From assembly GCF_014698505.1 (NCBI RefSeq), contig NZ_JACJTD010000003.1, positions 1 through 64,000 of the forward strand: 64,000 bases of DNA, in the 5' to 3' direction. Position 1 is the first letter of the stretch. The number at the start of each line of letters is the position of its first letter. Source of the stretch: Nostoc foliaceum FACHB-393. GTDB taxonomy: Bacteria > Cyanobacteriota > Cyanobacteriia > Cyanobacteriales > Nostocaceae. The translations under genes were made by a program, and so were the position numbers. Under the pieces are notes generated by a model, which saw only the letters and a list, made by a program, of their open reading frames with translations, was not told the origin of the DNA and ran no database searches. Shown here one piece after another: positions 54,451 through 62,674 of this stretch.

Positions 54451-55434
54451 TCACCTCTTTTGAGGCACTAATACAGGCAGTTGACGGGCATCGGCTACGG
54501 ATTTGGCGTGTTGTCCAACAGTCAAAACATTAAACTGACTGGATATAAGTTCCAAACTTTTGTTCACTATTGCCAGCTTTTTGTAAGTGGGAACACTCAT
54601 TCCAGGGAAGAATGATAGTTCTGGTACATCCTCTTGACTTACAAAGTCTGTAGGATGCAGTAGCAAAGAAGGCTGCACATGAGTCAGTTTACATAGCCAC
54701 AGGGCAATTCGCAGGTAGAGTAACGCCACTTCCGAAGAAAATGTACTCAGATACATGATGTAACTAAAGTGAATTGGCACCTTAAAAATTGGCATGGTGG
54801 TAACGGGAATTTCAGTGAGTCTATCCTTACCCATGTGCCACTGATAAGGTTTTAGAGGCTGCAAACCCTCTTTGAAACCGCCAAACAAGGCTTCCCGCTT
54901 CTTGCGTTCTTCCTTACTGAGTTTACAAGTCATCAAATAATATGCTCGTGCGATGGGCCCCAAAAATGTGGGAAAAGTCGAAGCATCATATTCGTATCCC
55001 CGTCGTGCTAAGACTTTCAATACCGCAGGAGAAAAACTGTATCCAGGCCCCCGGAAGCCGATAGGATGTTGATGAGTGACGCGCTTGATATGTTGTTCGG
55101 CTAAGGCTACCTCTTGTTCAATCTCATCCTCTGAATACAAATGTAGCCAAGGATCATGATAAAATGAATGATTGCCAATTTCGTGACCGGCGCTAGCGAT
55201 CGCTTGTAATGCCTTGGTGTTCTTTTCTAACGCTGCATCCTGGCCCACAATGAATACTGTGATTGTCAAATCCCATTGCTGGAGAATCTCTAAGAAACGA
55301 GGGACTGCGATATCCAGGTAAGAGGGGAAAGTCTCCCAACCCGGAGCACCCTGATTTTTTAGATAAGACCAAATATTATCCAAGTCTAAAGAAAGGCTGG
55401 CTATTGGTTTGTTTTGTTGTCGCTTGCTTTTCAT
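54451..55434 (-). CDS. Polysaccharide deacetylase (NodB homology domain)
   Basis: A 327-residue carbohydrate esterase family 4 protein that would remove N-acetyl groups from a glycan. The metal and catalytic set is visible: SLDLDNIW near residue 17 (the Asp pair), HEIGNHSFYH (HxxxH type zinc ligands) near 90, RGPGYS near 130 and the late HPTDF. There is no clear signal peptide, so it may act in the cytosol on a precursor, or be exported another way. The long middle part (about 160-240) is hydrophobic. The substrate is not evident; no glycosyltransferase lies nearby. Confidence 0.85.
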   Translation of the reverse strand: MKSKRQQNKPIASLSLDLDNIWSYLKNQGAPGWETFPSYLDIAVPRFLEILQQWDLTITVFIVGQDAALEKNTKALQAIASAGHEIGNHSFYHDPWLHLYSEDEIEQEVALAEQHIKRVTHQHPIGFRGPGYSFSPAVLKVLARRGYEYDASTFPTFLGPIARAYYLMTCKLSKEERKKREALFGGFKEGLQPLKPYQWHMGKDRLTEIPVTTMPIFKVPIHFSYIMYLSTFSSEVALLYLRIALWLCKLTHVQPSLLLHPTDFVSQEDVPELSFFPGMSVPTYKKLAIVNKSLELISSQFNVLTVGQHAKSVADARQLPVLVPQKR

Positions 55435-55935
55435 TATGAGTTCAAGTATTTGGACAATTTTAAACGTAAATATAATGTTAGGTTTGGGCTTTATCGGTCA
55501 AGTTTTGTTCTTCGACTCAGGGCTATTTTTATAAGAAATCTCAAGCCATAAGATTTGCAGTTCCTAATTTTCAAATTCAAGAGTGACTTTAAGAGCAGCA
55601 TTCTGTAAGCGTAGCCCATCGTAGACATAGCTTAGATTGACACTAACAAGTTTCCCATATTTGTCAAATTCTACTGCTCTAAAAGATATTTCCGGTGAAT
55701 TAGATAATGGGTTTTCAGCGCTTCTTTGCTCTCAACTTGATCGACCCTTCAGACAACTTTTTATCCTGATATTTAATTACTGGTCATCAATATATCATAA
55801 CAAAGACGCATTTAAACGTATATAAATAAGTTTTAGCGATGGAGCTAGATATATGAAGTTATTGATAATTTAGATGCTCAATTTCTATTCTCACTTCCAA
55901 TAAAAAGCGATTTTACAAAAAATATTCTTTACATC
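55435..55935. other. Spacer with repeat fragment, no gene seen
   Basis: About 500 bp between the deacetylase and aspartoacylase genes. It includes a fragment of the dispersed palindromic repeat (GTAAGCGTAGCCCATCGTAG near 55607). A 62-codon plus-strand frame has no family features and is not supported. Confidence 0.5.
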
Positions 55936-56820
55936 TTAGATATTGATTTGCTGCCTCTGAGTCAAACACATTGCAATTCCCTTTTCATAGTAAGCTGCCT
56001 CATTAATGAAAATCGGCCAAACGGTAGATACTCCCTCATAAATAATTGTTTTATTATCAAAGGTTATAAAAATTGGATCTCCTGGGTTTAAGGCTTGATA
56101 ATCCTTGTCCTGAAGCTCTGGATGAATCATTCCAAAGATTGTCCCATCCGGTTTTTTGGGATAGTCCACAACTGATAAGTGCTCATAGAAAATCAATGTT
56201 TCGTTATTTGATAGAATTTCACCCTGGTTAAACTGTTCTAGATAGTCGAGAATCGCATAAACAAGTTCCTCTGTTTGTTGGAACAGCGTTGCTTTTAAGA
56301 GTCCTTGGGCAATAGGGCCAACCTCGATCGCAAAGCCTAATTCGCACAGGGAATTTACAAATGGGTTTTGTTCAATTGATTTAAAAGAGCAGCGATAAAC
56401 CCTAACCAAAGGATTAATCTGGGTTAGATAAGCAGCCAATTTCAAGTTTAAAGGATGACTATTTACCAAAATAATTGTCAAACCCATATTAGCTGTAGTA
56501 CTATGCAAGTCTAAGATAAAATCTGCTTGGTTATCTCTGTTTAATACTAGGGTGTTCTGAATTGATTTAGCTTGCAATTCTTCGTAACTGTTTAAAGTCG
56601 GATCTTGTAAATCTTGCTTGAGAAAACAGCGATTTAAATCTTTCTCTACATATCGCCTCCCTGCTGCAAAAGCATTAGGATTTGCTAACAGGGTGACTGT
56701 TTTAAAACTTGGTCTATTAATTAAATCGGGAAACTGGGCAAATTTTTGGGTTAAGTAGGCCCCGGTAAATTCATTGCCATGAGTTCCACCGACAATTGCA
56801 ACTCGATTAATCTGGTTCAC
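55936..56820 (-). CDS. Aspartoacylase (AspA/AstE family)
   Basis: A zinc hydrolase of 294 residues that releases aspartate from N-acylaspartate. Zinc ligands and catalytic residues match the family: GGTHGNEFTG (His14 and Glu17), DLHSTT near 105 for the third ligand, NPNAFAAGRRYVEKDLNR for substrate arginines, and the catalytic Glu in AIEVGP near 178. It is of normal length. Cyanobacteria have such genes widely; the physiological substrate is uncertain. The next upstream gene (a glutathione transferase) is on the same strand, 52 bp away, so they may be co-transcribed. Confidence 0.9.
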   Translation of the reverse strand: MNQINRVAIVGGTHGNEFTGAYLTQKFAQFPDLINRPSFKTVTLLANPNAFAAGRRYVEKDLNRCFLKQDLQDPTLNSYEELQAKSIQNTLVLNRDNQADFILDLHSTTANMGLTIILVNSHPLNLKLAAYLTQINPLVRVYRCSFKSIEQNPFVNSLCELGFAIEVGPIAQGLLKATLFQQTEELVYAILDYLEQFNQGEILSNNETLIFYEHLSVVDYPKKPDGTIFGMIHPELQDKDYQALNPGDPIFITFDNKTIIYEGVSTVWPIFINEAAYYEKGIAMCLTQRQQINI

Positions 56821-56872
56821 AATTACATCTACTCCAGAATGAAGCCATCGAGGTATCAGTTCTCAATGTACC

Positions 56873-57928
56873 TTATGAAGCATTCACTGTGCTGATGCGA
56901 TCGCGCCCATGTGGTTGATAAAGATAAGACATATCAGGGCCATTGGGAATTATCCCGCCCGGATTGAGTGGGAATAGGTTCCCGTAGTAGTCCCGCTTCA
57001 CACTTTCTACATCGCAGGTGTCAGCTACACCAGGAAGCTGATATAAATCACGTAAGTAAGCTCCCAGGTTTTGATAGTCTCGAATTCGCTGCCTATTGCA
57101 CTTAAACAACCCATAGTAGGCACTATCAAACCGAAATAACGTTGTAAATAAACGGACATCTGCGAGTGTGAGATTGTCCCCACACAGATATCGACTAGTT
57201 TGCAATGCAATGTCAATCTCATCAAGAGTTGCAAACAGTTCGTTGCAAGCTTGATTGTATGCTTCTTGGCTTTGGGCAAAGCCGCAGCGATACACACCGT
57301 TATTTACTGCGTGATAAATCTTCTCATTCCACCAGTCAATTTTTTCTTTAAGTGCTTCTGGGTAAAGATTCAGGGTGGGATTGTTGGCGAACTCGTTAAA
57401 CTCAGAGTTCAGCATGACGATAATCTCTGAACTCTCATTGTTGACGATAGTTTTAGTTTGGTTATCCCATAAAATTGGAACTGTAGAGCGTCCACTGTAA
57501 CCAGGTTGTGCCAGCTGATAAAATTCAGCCAGTGTGCGACAACCTTCTTCTTCCTCGTTGAATATCCAACCGCCTTCAATGGGAGAAGGAGAGACGATAC
57601 ATACTGATATTACCGCTTCGAGTTTTTTGAGCGATCGCACAACTAGGGTTCGGTGCGCCCAAGGACAGCCCAGCCCAACATAGAGTTTGTAGCGTCCCGC
57701 TGCTGGTGGGTGGGGATTTCCCTCTTCTTTACCGATGAACTTCCGAAACTGGCTATTAGGACGAATATACGCTCCCGACTGATTACTAGGAGCAAGCTTT
57801 GACATCATAATCTTCCACATAGTCGTCCAGACAAACTTTCCCAGCCAGATAATCAGCTTGGGAGGTAGTGTTCTGCCCTTTTTCTTGGGAAGATTTTTCT
57901 CGTCATCCATTGGAGTTGAGTTGCTCAT
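56873..57928 (-). CDS. Glutathionyl-hydroquinone reductase (Xi-class glutathione transferase)
   Basis: A 351-residue protein of the ECM4/GTO/YqjG group, which uses glutathione to reduce glutathionyl-hydroquinones. The diagnostic active-site motif is present (GLGCPWAHRTLVVRSL, catalytic Cys near residue 90), followed by the thioredoxin-like TVPILWDNQTKTIVNNESSEI and the helical C-terminal domain (YLCGDNLTLADVRLFTTLFRFD). The N-terminus has about 50 extra residues with a hydrophobic patch. A role in quinone detoxification suits a photosynthetic cell. It precedes the aspartoacylase gene by 52 bp. Confidence 0.9.
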   Translation of the reverse strand: MSNSTPMDDEKNLPKKKGRTLPPKLIIWLGKFVWTTMWKIMMSKLAPSNQSGAYIRPNSQFRKFIGKEEGNPHPPAAGRYKLYVGLGCPWAHRTLVVRSLKKLEAVISVCIVSPSPIEGGWIFNEEEEGCRTLAEFYQLAQPGYSGRSTVPILWDNQTKTIVNNESSEIIVMLNSEFNEFANNPTLNLYPEALKEKIDWWNEKIYHAVNNGVYRCGFAQSQEAYNQACNELFATLDEIDIALQTSRYLCGDNLTLADVRLFTTLFRFDSAYYGLFKCNRQRIRDYQNLGAYLRDLYQLPGVADTCDVESVKRDYYGNLFPLNPGGIIPNGPDMSYLYQPHGRDRISTVNAS

Positions 57929-58007
57929 GGTGACAATCTTGTTTTGGGAGTTCTTTAAGCTAATCGTATCAAATTTGCGTAGGCGTAGCCCGTCGTAAAC
58001 ATCGCAG

Positions 58008-58928
58008 CTAAAACCTTTCCCTCAGAAAGGCATCAAATGTAAACCTATCTGGTAGCGAAGTTTGTGCCCCTGCTTTTGTTGTCGCCAAAGCACCGGCTGC
58101 TGCACCCCAAACAACTGCTTGATGTAAAGAAAGTCCTTCAAAAAGTGCCGCCGTTAAGCCACCATTAAAAGCATCGCCAGCAGCTACAGTGTCAACTGCA
58201 TGAACTGAAAACGCGGGTACAAAAAACTTCTCCTCAGCAGTGGCACAAAAAACACCTTTAGCACCCAGTTTGACGATCGCACATTTCACACCCCGTTGTA
58301 ATAAAACTCCAGCTGCTTTGGCTGCAAGTTCTTCTCCATCCACAGGAAAACCCACTAACTGCGAGGCTTCAACTTCATTCGGTGTAATAATGTCCACTAA
58401 CGGGTAAAGTTCATCTGGAAAATCAGATTGTGCAGGTGCAGGATCGAGAATTACCCTTGTATTGGTTTTTCTGGCGGCTTTAGCGGCTGCAACCACGGCA
58501 TTAATTGGAATTTCTAATTGTAAAAGCAGTGCTGTCGCTTCTGGTAATAAATGGGACAATCGCTCGACATCTTCTTGATTGACACACCCATTTGCACCAG
58601 GAATGACAATAATTTGATTTTCCCCAGCATGATTTACGGCGATGATGGCGACTCCAGAACTAACAGTCTCATCCACGAAAATATTGTCAATCTGCACACC
58701 AGATGATTGCAAATTGTTGACAAGTTCTCCCCCAAAACCGTCTGCACCTACACGCCCCACCATGTGAGTAGGAATTCCCAATTTTGCTAATGCTACGGCT
58801 TGATTAGCTCCTTTACCTCCCGAAACTTTAAAAAATTTTTCTCCTAGTAACGTTTCTCCTGCGACTGGTAACCTGGGTGCTGTTGCTACCAAGTCTATAT
58901 TTATGCTGCCGAAGACGATAATACTCAT
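58008..58928 (-). CDS. rbsK: Ribokinase
   Basis: A PfkB-family sugar kinase phosphorylating ribose at O5. I choose the ATG at 58928 (MSIIVFGSINIDLVATAPRLP), the usual start for the family, giving 306 residues; the frame extends to 58958. GGKGANQAVALAKLG near 40 is the first PfkB signature and DTVAAGDAFNGGLTAAL near 250 the second, with the catalytic Asp of AAGD; the more usual DTTGAGD is slightly altered. It ends FTFDAFLRERF. No ribose transporter is adjacent. A palindromic repeat fragment overlaps its 3' side near 57975-58000. Confidence 0.9.
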   Translation of the reverse strand: MSIIVFGSINIDLVATAPRLPVAGETLLGEKFFKVSGGKGANQAVALAKLGIPTHMVGRVGADGFGGELVNNLQSSGVQIDNIFVDETVSSGVAIIAVNHAGENQIIVIPGANGCVNQEDVERLSHLLPEATALLLQLEIPINAVVAAAKAARKTNTRVILDPAPAQSDFPDELYPLVDIITPNEVEASQLVGFPVDGEELAAKAAGVLLQRGVKCAIVKLGAKGVFCATAEEKFFVPAFSVHAVDTVAAGDAFNGGLTAALFEGLSLHQAVVWGAAAGALATTKAGAQTSLPDRFTFDAFLRERF

Positions 58929-59084
58929 GATAGGTATTTTTGTTGATCTTAAAGTCATTCAGCCTAATACTACAGGAAGCGATCGCAACGGTTCAAACAA
59001 CTAAATATCTATCATTAACAATACCTTGTCCTTTAGGAAACGCTACGCAAACGCCAATTTCCGGGTATCTATCTTTTGGCGAAA

Positions 59085-59236
59085 TATAGGAATCATATTT
59101 GATTTCTGAAAAAATCTAAGTATTTGTAGGGTGTGTTAGGCGTAAGCCGTAACGCACCAAAGCCTTAAGAATGGTGCGTTACGCTGTCGCTAACGCACCC
59201 TACGTATCTTTTCAAAAATCAAATACTAGTCCTATA
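59085..59236. mobile_element. 152-bp inverted-repeat element, copy 2
   Basis: Same ends, same length and nearly the same sequence as 26187-26338. The last base lies three bases from the stop codon of the sulP gene. The centre (AAAGCCTTAAGAAT) is the reverse complement of the centre of copy 1 (ATTCTTAAGGCTTT), while the flanks keep one orientation. Confidence 0.88.
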
Positions 59237-59239
59237 TCG

Positions 59240-60922
59240 TCATTCATTTAATTCCATCAATTCTTTTGTTTTCAAATCAGCCGCTACAGGTAGAGAACAT
59301 CCTTGAATCTGAGGAGAGATAGAGCAAATCGCATCTGTCGTTGTTTCAAAACAATTTGATAATCCAATTGTTTTTAACAATCCTGTGCGTTCTAGTAGTT
59401 GTTGGACTTCGGGTTGTAAACCTGTGAGAATTAAGCGGCAATTGTGCCGTTCCAAATCGTGGTAAATATCCTCTAAAGCTACTAACCCAGTTGTGTCCAT
59501 ATTTGGTACAAACCGCAACCGAAGAATTAAATACTTCACTTCCGGTTCATCGCGGAGAAAAGTAGCAAACCGTTCAGCAGCACCAAAAAACACAGGGCCA
59601 TCTACCCGATAAACAGCAATTTCTTTACCTAATTCCAGAGGAGTACCAGGGGGAAATACTTCGGTTTCAGGTATTTTGACTAGGCTTAAATCGCTCATCC
59701 GTTTGATAAACAATGCTCCGGCTGCAATCAATCCCACTTCGACAGCGAGAACTAAGTCAAACAAGATTGTTACTAGCCAGGTGAGAATCATCACTGCAAA
59801 GTCAGAGTAGGTAGCACGCATCAATAAACCAATGGCTTCCCACTCAATCATCCGCACGCTAACTACCATCAGAATGCCAGCAAGTGCTGCTAAAGGAATC
59901 TGTGCAGCTAGGGGTGCTAAAGTTAAAACAATAATGGCTAAGGCAACGCCGTGAATTACTCCAGATAGTCGGGTTTTGCCGCCAGAACGGACATTGACAA
60001 CAGTCCGAGCGATCGCACCTGTTGCGGGTATGCCACCAAAAAATGGGATAATAATATTTGCTAACCCTTGACCAATTAATTCGCGATCGCTATTGTGTTT
60101 TTCGCTCACCGTCATCCCATCAGCCACCACCGCCGACAGCAACGATTCAATACTTCCCAGTGCTGCTAAAGCCAAAGCTGGATTAATCAGTTCCCGAATC
60201 ACGCTAAAATCATTCCAGTGGGGAATACCTTGGGGCATCGGTAAAGATTGTGGAATGCTGCCAATTGTGGGTACATTCAAATGGAAATAAGAAGCGATCG
60301 CTGTTGCCAACACCAACCCCATTAAAGAACCCGGTATTGTAGAATTAATCCTGGGCCACAAAACTGTGGTTGCAATCACCACTATTGCCAACCCAACAGC
60401 AGCCAAGTTTAAAGCTTCTACATGAGTGAGACTTTGCCAAAGTCCGGGCAGAAAATGTTCACTACGCGGTAGTTGTAAACCGAAGAAATTATTTAATTGA
60501 CCACAAAATATAATCACGGCAATACCATTGGTAAAGCCTGCCGTCACTGGATAGGGAATAAACTTCACTAGTTGTCCAAGTTTGGCAACCCCCAAGGCAA
60601 TTTGGATAATCCCAGCCATCACCCCAGCAATCCAAACTTTCTCAATGCCGTACTTGGCGACAATTCCCACCAAAACCACAGCCATTGCACCTGTTGGCCC
60701 TGTAATCTGTACTGACGAACCACCAAAAATTGCCGCTACAATTCCCGCCACAATAGCGGTGTAAAGTCCAGCTTTTGGTTCTACTCCACTTGCCACCGCA
60801 AAGGCTAAAGCCAAAGGCAAGGCTACCACGGCTGCTGTCAGCCCTCCCGTAAAATCGCCACGCAGTCCACTAAACAAGCGACTCAGACGCTGTGGTTCTT
60901 CGAGAATATCAGATATTGCCAT
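59240..60922 (-). CDS. SulP-family anion transporter with STAS domain
   Basis: A 560-residue SLC26/SulP protein. The transport part (about 20-420) has many membrane spans with GDFTGGLTAAVVALPLALAFAVASG and SSVQITGPTGAMAVVLVGIV near the start, and the family block around 295 (ELIGQGLANIIIPFFGGIPATGAIARTVVNVRSGGKT). A cytoplasmic STAS domain follows (about 435-545; VYRVDGPVFFGAAE, DTTGLVALEDIY). The substrate could be sulfate, bicarbonate or another anion. It does not look like the BicA sequence I remember, so bicarbonate should not be assumed. A 152-bp mobile element abuts its stop codon. Confidence 0.9.
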   Translation of the reverse strand: MAISDILEEPQRLSRLFSGLRGDFTGGLTAAVVALPLALAFAVASGVEPKAGLYTAIVAGIVAAIFGGSSVQITGPTGAMAVVLVGIVAKYGIEKVWIAGVMAGIIQIALGVAKLGQLVKFIPYPVTAGFTNGIAVIIFCGQLNNFFGLQLPRSEHFLPGLWQSLTHVEALNLAAVGLAIVVIATTVLWPRINSTIPGSLMGLVLATAIASYFHLNVPTIGSIPQSLPMPQGIPHWNDFSVIRELINPALALAALGSIESLLSAVVADGMTVSEKHNSDRELIGQGLANIIIPFFGGIPATGAIARTVVNVRSGGKTRLSGVIHGVALAIIVLTLAPLAAQIPLAALAGILMVVSVRMIEWEAIGLLMRATYSDFAVMILTWLVTILFDLVLAVEVGLIAAGALFIKRMSDLSLVKIPETEVFPPGTPLELGKEIAVYRVDGPVFFGAAERFATFLRDEPEVKYLILRLRFVPNMDTTGLVALEDIYHDLERHNCRLILTGLQPEVQQLLERTGLLKTIGLSNCFETTTDAICSISPQIQGCSLPVAADLKTKELMELNE

Positions 60923-61084
60923 ATTCAGTTTTAACTCTTATACACAATTTTTTGATGCATACATAGATGTGGTATGCAGGCAATTCACCATAATACCCGG
61001 AACCTCGAAGAGCCTGCGGGCAAAAACTCCTTTATTATAGACATCTCCGAAAACAGTCAATATTATATTGTCATTAGCTTGTAG

Positions 61085-61339
61085 CGTCCAGTCTTGAAAA
61101 ATCCGCCCTAGGTTTTAGATGAAGCTACCTCGGCGATGGATAATGAGACAGAAGTGGCAATCCAGCGATCGCGTAGCGTACCGTAGGTAATCGATCATCA
61201 TCCTTCCACCATGTGCAATGCCGATTGCATTTGTGTCATGGAACATGGGAAATTAGTAGAATCGGGAACCCATGAGCAACTGTTGGAGAAAGATGGCATT
61301 TATTCAAGTCTCTGGCGTGTACAATCAGGCTTAAGATAA
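61085..61339 (+). pseudogene. Remnant of an ABC-transporter ATPase C-terminus
   Basis: One plus-strand frame reads PVLKNPP, stop, VLDEATSAMDNETEVAIQRS, a disrupted stretch with a second stop, then HPSTMCNADCICVMEHGK and LVESGTHEQLLEKDGIYSSL to a TAA at 61337. This is the Walker B, D-loop and tail of an exporter-type (MsbA/HlyB-like) ABC protein. In-frame TAG codons are at 61109 and 61184. About six residues, including the H-loop AHRLS context, are lost and replaced by a GCGATCGCGTAGCGTACCGTAG repeat-like sequence. The rest of the gene is absent upstream. Confidence 0.8.
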
Positions 61340-61428
61340 CTTTCATGCCTTCTTTGTCTCTCAATTACGAATTACGTTAGCGTAGCGGTAGCGAGTCCTC
61401 GAGCGTCCTTACGAATTACGAATTATTT

Positions 61429-61857
61429 ATGTTTTTTGGTAATAGTCAACCAGAATCAGGTGATACCAAGTGGCGTCGCCAGTTGGATAAGTTTGTCAAA
61501 GCAAATCAGCAAGAGTTGGCGGCGCTGTTTTGGGGATTGTGGTTAGCAAATGGTGACAGTCAGGGTACTGTTGGTATTGATTTGCAACCAACGCCGCATT
61601 TTGTTTATTGTCCGAAAGAGCAGATAGAGAATTTAAATATTAAAGTTGAAAATCGGCTGCAAGAAATTTTGGGAATTGTCGAGAATCACAAGCCAGAAAT
61701 GGAAGTTGTGATGATTGGTATTGGTAAGGGCGAAATTAAGTTAATTCAGTTTGCACCGGAACCAGCACCACCGATTTGTTTTGAGCAAGTTGGTAAGGAT
61801 GTGGATGGGTTATTAGATGTGCTGGAACAGCGGATGAGTGAGGAGATTGTTTTTTAA
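61429..61857 (+). CDS. CcmS-like carboxysome assembly protein (probable)
   Basis: A 142-residue conserved cyanobacterial protein without signal or membrane span. The sequence (WRRQLDKFVKANQQELAALFWGLWLANGDSQGTVGIDLQPTPHFVYCP, then LQEILGIVENHKPEMEVVMIGIGKGEIKLIQF) agrees with what I remember of the CcmS family (Synechocystis Slr1911), described as an assembly factor for beta-carboxysomes that interacts with CcmK shell proteins. The identification is from memory and should be treated as probable. No other carboxysome gene is in the window. It follows an ABC-transporter pseudogene and an AATTACGAATTA repeat and is probably transcribed alone. Confidence 0.6.
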   Translation: MFFGNSQPESGDTKWRRQLDKFVKANQQELAALFWGLWLANGDSQGTVGIDLQPTPHFVYCPKEQIENLNIKVENRLQEILGIVENHKPEMEVVMIGIGKGEIKLIQFAPEPAPPICFEQVGKDVDGLLDVLEQRMSEEIVF

Positions 61858-61990
61858 CGCAGAGGAACGCTAAGGAAGAGAAAGAACTCTAATCGGGGAA
61901 ACCTAGTAAATGCGAAGGGTGCTAAAGTACCCGCGTCGTTTTTCCTCACTGCTTGAAAGCCAGAGGGTTCCTAAACTTCCGTGAGGTTTT

Positions 61991-62584
61991 ATGAAAGAGA
62001 TCAAAAATAAAATTACAAATAAATTAGAGCAATTATTGGAACAATGGTTAGTGCCTCGTCTGGTAAGCTGGGGAGAATACATAGAAACCAAAATCAGGCG
62101 CTACAAGCATCAAGAACTGAAGAGTCAATTAAAATTTTGTGGCTCTGGTCTACGATTTAAACGAGATATTAAAATTGACCATCCGCAAAATGTATCTCTG
62201 GGAAACAAAGTCTACATTGGCCCTAATGTTGTATTAGATGGTCGTGGTGGAATCACAATTGGCGATAACACAACTCTTGGTTTTAATGTTGTTATTCTCT
62301 CCGCTAACCATGACTATCAAAGTAATGATTTACCCTATGAACATAATGTCTATATTCATAAACCTGTTGTCATTGGCCGCAATGTTTGGATTGGCGGAAA
62401 TGTCCTAATTATTCCGGGAGTTTCCATTGGAGATGGTGCAATTGTAGCGGCTGGTACGGTTGTAAATACTAATATTGAACCTTTAGCAATTGTTGGAAAT
62501 CAACCGATGAGAACAATTAAATACCGCGATAAAGAACATTATCAAAAACTCGCCGATAAGCAAGAAAGTCAGGATAATTCGTAA
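61991..62584 (+). CDS. Hexapeptide-repeat acyltransferase (NodL/LacA/CysE type)
   Basis: A 197-residue left-handed beta-helix acetyltransferase, forming trimers with active sites between subunits. After a helical N-terminus (about 1-45) the hexapeptide repeats begin (GNKVYIGPNVVLDGRGGITIGDNTTLGFNVVILSANHDYQ). The catalytic His is in SANHDY near residue 115, and VWIGGNVLIIPGVSIGDGAIVAAGTVV follows. It resembles sugar or polysaccharide O-acetyltransferases. GAGG four bases before the ATG supports the start. It converges on the P450 gene, with a strong hairpin between. Confidence 0.88.
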   Translation: MKEIKNKITNKLEQLLEQWLVPRLVSWGEYIETKIRRYKHQELKSQLKFCGSGLRFKRDIKIDHPQNVSLGNKVYIGPNVVLDGRGGITIGDNTTLGFNVVILSANHDYQSNDLPYEHNVYIHKPVVIGRNVWIGGNVLIIPGVSIGDGAIVAAGTVVNTNIEPLAIVGNQPMRTIKYRDKEHYQKLADKQESQDNS

Positions 62585-62640
62585 TGACGCTCCTACGTCG
62601 CTACCGCTACGCTAACGTAATTCGTAATTATTGCGCGATA

Positions 62641-62670
62641 GTAGGGTGGGTATTTTAACCCCCACCCTAC
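62641..62670. terminator. Bidirectional hairpin between acetyltransferase and P450 genes
   Basis: GTAGGGTGGG (62641-62650) and CCCACCCTAC (62661-62670) are perfect 10-bp arms with a ten-base loop. It lies between convergent genes, four bases from the P450 stop codon. No long T run on either strand. Confidence 0.65.
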
Positions 62671-62674
62671 TTGC

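Noticed and set aside
59240..60922. BicA bicarbonate transporter
   Set aside because: It belongs to the SulP family but the N-terminal and mid-region sequence does not match BicA as I remember it; substrate left open.
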